Shown in pieces: positions 6,623 through 10,451 of a DNA stretch of 10,451 nucleotides; within the stretch, counting starts at the first letter, position 1, and each line of letters starts with the position of its first letter. The translations under genes and the position numbers were made by a program. The notes beneath the pieces are model-generated. The model had not been told where the DNA came from. It saw only the letters and a program-made list of their open reading frames with translations, and did not search any database. The DNA is from Dehalococcoidia bacterium (GTDB lineage: Bacteria > Chloroflexota > Dehalococcoidia > Tepidiformales > Tepidiformaceae): contig JALOAP010000074.1 in the NCBI GenBank assembly GCA_023228745.1, positions 1 to 10,451 on the forward strand, written 5' to 3'.

Positions 6623-7024
6623 CTAGGGGCACGCTTCCCCGGGCCGGGAAGGGAAGAAGGCGTTGAACTGCTTTGAGGCGATCAGGATGGTACCGCCGAA
6701 CGCAGGAATCTCGTCCATGCCGTTCACGGAGGGGCTGTTGACATACGCCGGGACGTTGTTCAGGTAGTGCAGCCACCGGCCATCATTTGTCTCGGGGTCG
6801 TTTTCCCACCGGTAGAGGCCGATCCACCCGGTTTTTTCCACACAGGCCAGGAATTCGCTGGGGGCGATGGGCTGTCGACCGGTGTAGCCGACGAGGTTCA
6901 TATTCTTATAGATGACTTGCTCTCGTGGAGCCGCCGCGACGAGGCCGAGCGATCCGCCGAGGACCGCTGCGAGGCCGAAGGTCGCAACGACCACGGCAAA
7001 CGCTTTGTTCCGTATGAGGTTCAT
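6623..7024 (-). CDS. Small exported protein of unknown function
   Basis: The 133-residue product begins with a classical signal peptide: basic MNLIRNK, a hydrophobic core of about 8-28, and an Ala-rich end VAAAP at about 29-33, with cleavage likely near residue 32. The mature part, about 100 residues, is rich in aromatic residues (NLVGYTG, GWIGLYRWEND, RWLHYLNNVPAYV, ILIASKQFNAFF) and has two cysteines, C61 and C132, which could pair outside the cytoplasm. Its spacing of NLVGY, W..LY.W and WLHY..VPAYVN resembles short beta-rich modules found in secreted Chloroflexota proteins; this is from memory. GGAGGAG lies 5 nt before the ATG. The gene has its own terminator, so it is monocistronic. No enzymatic motif is seen. 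Confidence 0.75.
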   Translation of the reverse strand: MNLIRNKAFAVVVATFGLAAVLGGSLGLVAAAPREQVIYKNMNLVGYTGRQPIAPSEFLACVEKTGWIGLYRWENDPETNDGRWLHYLNNVPAYVNSPSVNGMDEIPAFGGTILIASKQFNAFFPSRPGEACP

Positions 7025-7302
7025 CCCTCTCCTCCCGGCAGGCCAGGTGCCAGCTGACCGCCTTTTGATCCGGACGTAGCACTTACCGTAACAACGCCCT
7101 GCGGTACGTGCACTCGTAGTAACGCACCAGAACGGAGGTACGACCCCTCCAGGGCGTAAAACGTCCGTAAAATCCCCTACACCCACCTTAACGGAATATG
7201 ACAAACGCGTGAAATCTCGCCTTTCGCGAATGCCGTAGCGCGGGTGGGCCAGCTCATTCCGTCACCCTGGGTCCCGCGCCAGCCGCCAGCTCCGCGCGCG
7301 TC
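7025..7302. other. Gene-free region between the secreted-protein gene and the DinB gene
   Basis: This divergent intergenic stretch of about 280 bases is more AT-rich in its middle than the flanking genes. It contains two CGTAAAA direct repeats (7155-7161 and 7166-7172, 11 bp apart), an 8-bp inverted pair (ACGCCCTG at 7094-7101, CAGGGCGT at 7150-7157) and a small GGAGG/CCTCC hairpin inside it. These could be operator sites or leader RNA structure for the minus-strand gene. I cannot match it to a known riboswitch. Confidence 0.4.
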
Positions 7303-7308
7303 TATACT
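7303..7308 (+). promoter_or_regulatory. Candidate -10 box of a leaderless promoter (DinB gene)
   Basis: TATACT, a 5-of-6 match to the -10 consensus, ends 7 nt before the ATG at 7316. Transcription would begin at or next to the start codon. There is no ribosome binding site between them and no clear -35. Confidence 0.55.
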
Positions 7309-7315
7309 CGTTGTG

Positions 7316-7831
7316 ATGGATCACGAACTGCTTGCTCGCCTCGCCCGGACGCCCGGCACCCTCGCGCACCTGGTCGCCGAGTGCCCCGAAGAGCGCTTCC
7401 AGGGCGAAGCTCCCGGCGAGTGGTCGCCACAGACGATCCTCGCCCACCTTCGAGACGACGAGTACCTCTGTATGCGGGTCGCACTCGAGCGGATGCTTGC
7501 GGAGGAGGCTCCTGCCCTGCGGTTCCTCGATGGTGGCGACTGGGCGCCGAGGAGAAACCGCACTCGCGACCGTAAGGACCACCTGCTCGCCGACTTCGCG
7601 CTCCAACGCCAGGCCACGATCGCCATCCTGCGCCTCCTCCGCCCGGAGGACTGGCAGCGCACCGGGACTCGTGACGGGGCTGCGCTGACGATCGAGGACC
7701 TGGTGCGCGAATGGGTCGCGCACGATGCGGATCACGTTGCCCAGCTCGAACGTGCGGTCGGGGAGACGCTGGGCGAGGTACTCCAGCGCCGGGCCCGTAC
7801 CGTCGACGAGCACCGCCGGAGTGTGCATTAA
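7316..7831 (+). CDS. DinB-family (YfiT-like) four-helix metal-binding protein
   Basis: The 171-residue product fits the DinB/YfiT four-helix bundle superfamily, which includes bacillithiol- and mycothiol-dependent S-transferases and many uncharacterised damage-inducible proteins. The expected three-histidine metal site is present: H44 in the WSPQTILAHLRDDE segment, and H136 and H140 in REWVAHDADHVAQL. I chose the ATG at 7316 because it follows the -10-like TATACT at leaderless distance and the family homology starts shortly after; an in-frame start at 7244 would add 24 proline-rich residues of no family character. The neighbouring plus-strand methyltransferase appears to have its own promoter. 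The thiol cofactor, if any, is unknown. Confidence 0.8.
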   Translation: MDHELLARLARTPGTLAHLVAECPEERFQGEAPGEWSPQTILAHLRDDEYLCMRVALERMLAEEAPALRFLDGGDWAPRRNRTRDRKDHLLADFALQRQATIAILRLLRPEDWQRTGTRDGAALTIEDLVREWVAHDADHVAQLERAVGETLGEVLQRRARTVDEHRRSVH

Positions 7832-7844
7832 GAGCCACCATCGG

Positions 7845-7850
7845 TATGCT
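7845..7850 (+). promoter_or_regulatory. Candidate -10 box of a leaderless promoter (methyltransferase gene at 7859)
   Basis: TATGCT ends 8 nt before the ATG at 7859 in a 27-nt gap after the DinB gene. No ribosome binding site is visible. The arrangement repeats that at 7303. Confidence 0.45.
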
Positions 7851-7858
7851 TCCCGGCA

Positions 7859-8497
7859 ATGTCCAAACGGGTGGTCATCGACCTTGGGTGCGGCGCCCGC
7901 AAGAAACCCGGTGCGCTTGGACTCGATATTGCGCGCATCCCCGGCGTCGATGTTGTGGCCGACGTCATGGCGCCGCTCCCGTTCCGCGATAACTCTGTCG
8001 ACGAAATCTACGCGTCGCACCTCGTCGAGCACGTCGGGGACCTGATGGCGTTCATGGGCGAAGTGTGGCGCGTATGCAAACCCGGTGCGCTCGTGCAGTT
8101 CCGCTTTCCCCACGCGACGACACCGTTCGTCATTTGGAAAGACCCGACACACCGTCGCGGCGTCTTCCTCGAAACCTTCGACTACTTCGACCCGAACACA
8201 TTTGCCGGCCGGGCGTTCGGCTACTACCACCCGGCGAAGTTCCAGATCGTCCACCGGCGCCTGGCCTACAACATGAACAGCGATACATCCGTTCCGGGGA
8301 AAGCGCGCCGCCTCGCAGGCAGCGTCATCGATGCGCTGGCGAACCGGAACCAGCGCGCGCAGTACTTCTGCGAGCGCTTCTGGGGCCCGCTCGTCGGCAT
8401 GGAAGAGGCATTCATCTGGATGCGGGCGATCAAGCCCGGCCGCGCCGCAGACGCTACAGCTGAGGAGGCTCCGGCGGAAGTTGCTGCCGCACACTAG
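7859..8497 (+). CDS. Class I SAM-dependent methyltransferase
   Basis: The 212-residue product has motif I at its very start (VIDLGCGARKKPG, 6-18), the acidic D23 at the end of strand 2, PLPFRDNSVDEIYASHLVEHV in the middle as the motif II/III region, and VCKPGALVQFRFPH as the later strand and turn. This layout with PLPF and EHV is typical of small methyltransferases associated with cell-surface or lipid modification, but the acceptor cannot be read. The last 20 or so residues are Ala/Glu-rich and probably disordered. No zinc ribbon is present, unlike the methyltransferase at 3723-4619. Confidence 0.87.
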   Translation: MSKRVVIDLGCGARKKPGALGLDIARIPGVDVVADVMAPLPFRDNSVDEIYASHLVEHVGDLMAFMGEVWRVCKPGALVQFRFPHATTPFVIWKDPTHRRGVFLETFDYFDPNTFAGRAFGYYHPAKFQIVHRRLAYNMNSDTSVPGKARRLAGSVIDALANRNQRAQYFCERFWGPLVGMEEAFIWMRAIKPGRAADATAEEAPAEVAAAH

Positions 8498-8506
8498 CGG
8501 CGGGCA

Positions 8507-8533
8507 ACAAAAATCGGCCCACTAGCGGCCGAT
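8507..8533 (-). terminator. Rho-independent terminator of the tRNA-Arg gene
   Basis: On the minus strand ATCGGCC and GGCCGAT pair over a 7-nt loop, followed by five T residues then GTTG. It begins about 20 nt after the tRNA 3' end. The plus-strand side has no T run, so it serves the tRNA and not the methyltransferase gene. Confidence 0.8.
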
Positions 8534-8553
8534 CAGGTGACGCATTTCGGCGA

Positions 8554-8629
8554 TGGTACGCCCGGCAGGATTCGAACCTGCGACCTCTTGCTCCGGAGGC
8601 AAGCGCTCTATCCACTGAGCTACGGGCGC
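8554..8629 (-). tRNA. tRNA-Arg (anticodon CCG)
   Basis: The minus strand folds as a complete 76-nt cloverleaf: acceptor GCGCCCG with CGGGCGT (one G-U pair at position 1-72), D arm GCTC/GAGC, anticodon stem CTTGC/GCAAG with the loop CTCCGGA, and T arm GCAGG/CCTGC with TTCGAAT. The anticodon (8594-8596) is CCG, reading the arginine codon CGG. The discriminator is A and the CCA end is encoded in the DNA. It has a terminator downstream and lies 38 nt beyond the stop of the upstream hydrolase gene. Confidence 0.97.
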
Positions 8630-8667
8630 GCGTCCCATCATGGTAACGTGCGTCCCCGCTTGCCGCA

Positions 8668-9447
8668 TCACCCGATATTCGGGCCCGTGCGCATCCCCTT
8701 CGGCCGCCCTTCCTTGATAAACCCCACGCGAATTAGCTGCTCCCGCAGCAGCTCGTTGAACGCGTCCGGCGCCTCCATGTTCGAAAGATGCCCGGCACGC
8801 TCGATCAGCTCGAAACGCGCGTTTGGCGTCGCGTTCGCCATCTCCCGCGAAGCGTCCGGCGGAATGAGCGTGTCATCGCTGCTGCTGATGATGAGCGTCG
8901 GCACTGAGATGGTCGCCAGGTCCGGGGTGGAATCGGGGCGATTCGCCATCGCCTCCGAGGCGGCGGCGATAGCTTCCGCCGGCTGCGACGAGATGTTGTT
9001 CTTCACCCACGTCATCAGTTCGCCCGGGGCGTTATGCGACAGCAGCGGCGGCGGGTCGTTCGCGAGGAACTGCTGCCCTTCGCTCCGCAGTCGAGCGGCC
9101 AACGCCCGGCGCCGCTCCTTGCCCGCTTCGTCGTCGGAGCCTGCGCGCGTGTTCGCGAACACCAGGCCGGAGACGAGGGCCCGGTGCCGCCGCCAGAAGG
9201 CGAGTGCGACGTAGCCGCCCATCGAAAGCCCACAGACCACGGCCCGCTCCACGCCCGCGTTGCGCAGCGCCTCCGCGGCGATATCGGCCGCCGTGTCCAT
9301 GCTCGGCGCATCTGCCAGCGGCGTCCCCCCGAAGCCGGGGAAATCCGGTGTCATGACGGTGAGCGACCGGCGAAAGCCCTCAACCTGTGGGGACCACATC
9401 GTGTGATCGAGCGGGAACGCGTGAAGCAGCAGCAATCCGTCAGCCAT
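8668..9447 (-). CDS. Alpha/beta hydrolase fold enzyme
   Basis: The 259-residue product is a compact alpha/beta hydrolase. The nucleophile is S75 in the elbow GLSMGG (73-78), the likely acid is D192 in SSSDDTLIPP, and the base is H220 in ERAGHLSNMEAP. The oxyanion strand LLLLHAFPLDHTMW (5-18) precedes DFPGFGGT. Its closest family look is that of 3-oxoadipate enol-lactonase and related C-C or ester hydrolases, but no aromatic-catabolism genes lie nearby, so the substrate is open. GGAGGT four nt before the ATG at 9447 fixes the start; longer upstream frames lack a site. It diverges from the SDR gene, and the tRNA follows it. Confidence 0.85.
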   Translation of the reverse strand: MADGLLLLHAFPLDHTMWSPQVEGFRRSLTVMTPDFPGFGGTPLADAPSMDTAADIAAEALRNAGVERAVVCGLSMGGYVALAFWRRHRALVSGLVFANTRAGSDDEAGKERRRALAARLRSEGQQFLANDPPPLLSHNAPGELMTWVKNNISSQPAEAIAAASEAMANRPDSTPDLATISVPTLIISSSDDTLIPPDASREMANATPNARFELIERAGHLSNMEAPDAFNELLREQLIRVGFIKEGRPKGMRTGPNIG

Positions 9448-9620
9448 GGTGACCTCCGCCTCGAACGTACCCGAGCCTCGGACGGGCCAGCAACGACTCC
9501 CGCTCGATGTTTGACGGCTTCGCCACACGCCAAGGCGAGTTTGGCCGGGATCCCGTAGGATCCGGAGCGGCGCGCCGCGTCCCCTTGGTGCGACTTTCTA
9601 AAAATTTTGGGCTGGTGACG

Positions 9621-10388
9621 ATGGACGAGATTCGGCAGCTATTCGACCTCAGTGGCAAAGTGGCGTTGGTGACGGGCGGGAGCCGCGGCCTTGGGCGCGA
9701 AATGGTGCTTGCGTTCGCAAAGGCGGGCGCAGATGTGGTGATTGCGAGCCGCAAGCTCGACTCTTGCGAGGAGCTTGCGAAGGAAGTCACGGAGACCACC
9801 GGCCGCAAGGCGCTCCCGGTCGCCTGCCACGTGGGCGAATGGGGCCAGGTGGAGCAGCTCGGCGAACGCGCCTACGACGAGTTCGGCAAGGTCGACATCC
9901 TCGTGAACAACGCCGGCATGTCGCCGCTCTACGACCACGTGAACAACGTGAGCGAGGCGCTCTACGACAAGGTGCTCGATGTGAACCTGAAGGGGCCCTT
10001 CCGGTTGACGGCGATGGTCGGCACCCGCATGGCCGAGGGCGATGGCGGCTCCATCATCTTCGTGTCCAGCACCGGCTCCCAGCACCCGCGCGCCAACATC
10101 ATCCCCTACGCCGCCGCGAAGTCGGGCGTGAACGCGATGACCGTCGGGTTCGCGCACGCGTTCGCGCCGAAGGTGCGGGTGAACTGCATCATGCCGGGGC
10201 CGTTCCTCACCGACATCTCCAAGGCGTGGGACCTGGAAGCCTTCAACGAGCGCGCGAAGCGGGATATCTTCCTCGGCCGTGGCGGCGAACCGCACGAGGT
10301 TGTCGGCGCCGCGCTCTACTTCGCTTCCGGCGCCTCGAGTTACACGACTGGTGTTGTGCTCCCCATCGCCGGCGGCGGTGTTGGCTAG
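9621..10388 (+). CDS. Short-chain dehydrogenase/reductase (SDR) family oxidoreductase
   Basis: The 255-residue product is a classical SDR: cofactor motif TGGSRGLG (18-25), NNAG (96-99), structural N122, and the catalytic S150, Y163 and K167, with the expected 13-residue spacing from Ser to Tyr. R44 at the end of the second strand hints at NADP preference, though this is not decisive. The usual CDV/DVT segment reads ACHVGEW (68-74). The C-terminus after PGPF is variable, and the substrate cannot be inferred. I chose the ATG at 9621, where the SDR core begins at once; the frame stays open upstream to 9507 with no family character. The start has no good ribosome binding site. It is divergent from the hydrolase, with 173 bp between. 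Confidence 0.87.
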   Translation: MDEIRQLFDLSGKVALVTGGSRGLGREMVLAFAKAGADVVIASRKLDSCEELAKEVTETTGRKALPVACHVGEWGQVEQLGERAYDEFGKVDILVNNAGMSPLYDHVNNVSEALYDKVLDVNLKGPFRLTAMVGTRMAEGDGGSIIFVSSTGSQHPRANIIPYAAAKSGVNAMTVGFAHAFAPKVRVNCIMPGPFLTDISKAWDLEAFNERAKRDIFLGRGGEPHEVVGAALYFASGASSYTTGVVLPIAGGGVG

Positions 10389-10411
10389 CCCCGGTTCGAA
10401 CCGAACATCCA

Positions 10412-10439
10412 AACGGCCGGTGCACCAGCACCGGCCGTT
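10412..10439 (+). terminator. Hairpin terminator after the SDR gene
   Basis: A perfect 12-bp stem (AACGGCCGGTGC / GCACCGGCCGTT) with a 4-nt loop begins 24 nt after the SDR stop. The downstream T run is broken (GCTCTTGTGCTC), so termination may be only partly intrinsic. It could also serve a minus-strand gene beyond the window. Confidence 0.7.
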
Positions 10440-10451
10440 GCTCTTGTGCTC

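Noticed and set aside
7262..8494. Minus-strand open frame of 410 codons spanning the DinB and methyltransferase genes
   Set aside because: It is a shadow of two well-supported plus-strand genes and crosses their intergenic gap without a ribosome binding site.
9511..9516. TTGACG as a -35 box for the SDR gene
   Set aside because: No -10 hexamer lies 15-19 bp downstream; the nearest candidate, TAGGAT at 9556, is about 39 bp away.
10392..10403. CGGTTCGAACCG palindrome resembling a tRNA T-loop
   Set aside because: No acceptor, D or anticodon arm can be built around it, so it is a short palindrome next to the terminator.
9639..10412. Minus-strand open frame of 257 codons opposite the SDR gene
   Set aside because: The product is His/Val/Glu-rich antisense sequence; the plus strand has all SDR catalytic residues.
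1..10451. CRISPR arrays, insertion sequences, prophage or defence genes
   Set aside because: No repeat-spacer pattern, transposase, integrase, terminal inverted repeats or known defence motifs were seen anywhere in the window.

Overview
This GC-rich window looks like chromosomal housekeeping and accessory-metabolism DNA from a free-living bacterium. The dihydropteroate synthase resembles Chloroflexota (Dehalococcoidia-type) enzymes, for example in its GFGW and GPSRKSTIG segments. A DUF2905 protein, several genes with a TANNNT box 6-8 nt before the ATG, and a small exported protein of a style I associate with that phylum agree with this. The lineage is an inference from memory of these families, not from a search. 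I see no insertion sequence, prophage, CRISPR array or defence system.

Layout: (1) 1-1089, minus strand, 3' end outside the window: a UspA-like domain joined by an Ala/Thr/Pro-rich linker to a carboxymuconolactone decarboxylase (CMD) domain. (2) Divergent from it on the plus strand: hisI (TTG start), a Leu/Phe/Val-type amino acid dehydrogenase, and a two-helix DUF2905 membrane protein. (3) 6499 down to 2972, a minus-strand run: JAMM/MPN metallopeptidase, folP, folK (GTGA overlap with folP), a zinc-ribbon SAM methyltransferase, and a RibD-C/DHFR-fold reductase. The last gene meets the DUF2905 gene tail to tail with 4 bp between stops. (4) A monocistronic small secreted protein (7024-6623) with its own terminator and a long, possibly structured leader. 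(5) Plus strand: a DinB-family protein and a second SAM methyltransferase, each with a promoter-like hexamer almost touching its ATG. (6) tRNA-Arg(CCG) on the minus strand with encoded CCA and a terminator. (7) An alpha/beta hydrolase (minus) and an SDR oxidoreductase (plus) reading away from each other; the SDR gene ends in a strong hairpin.

folP and folK supply two consecutive steps of dihydrofolate synthesis (HPPK makes the pterin diphosphate that DHPS condenses with p-aminobenzoate). The RibD-C/DHFR-fold reductase downstream could belong to flavin or folate metabolism, but nothing here settles which. HisI catalyses the third step of histidine biosynthesis and stands alone, without a HisE domain. 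The amino acid dehydrogenase links branched-chain or aromatic amino acids to their 2-oxo acids.

No clearly new multi-gene system is visible. The points most worth a second look are the folP start (no canonical start codon in the conserved upstream stretch, which lies in frame with the preceding gene), the HisI with altered metal-binding acidic residues, the UspA-CMD fusion, the reductase next to folate genes, and the candidate leaderless promoters.
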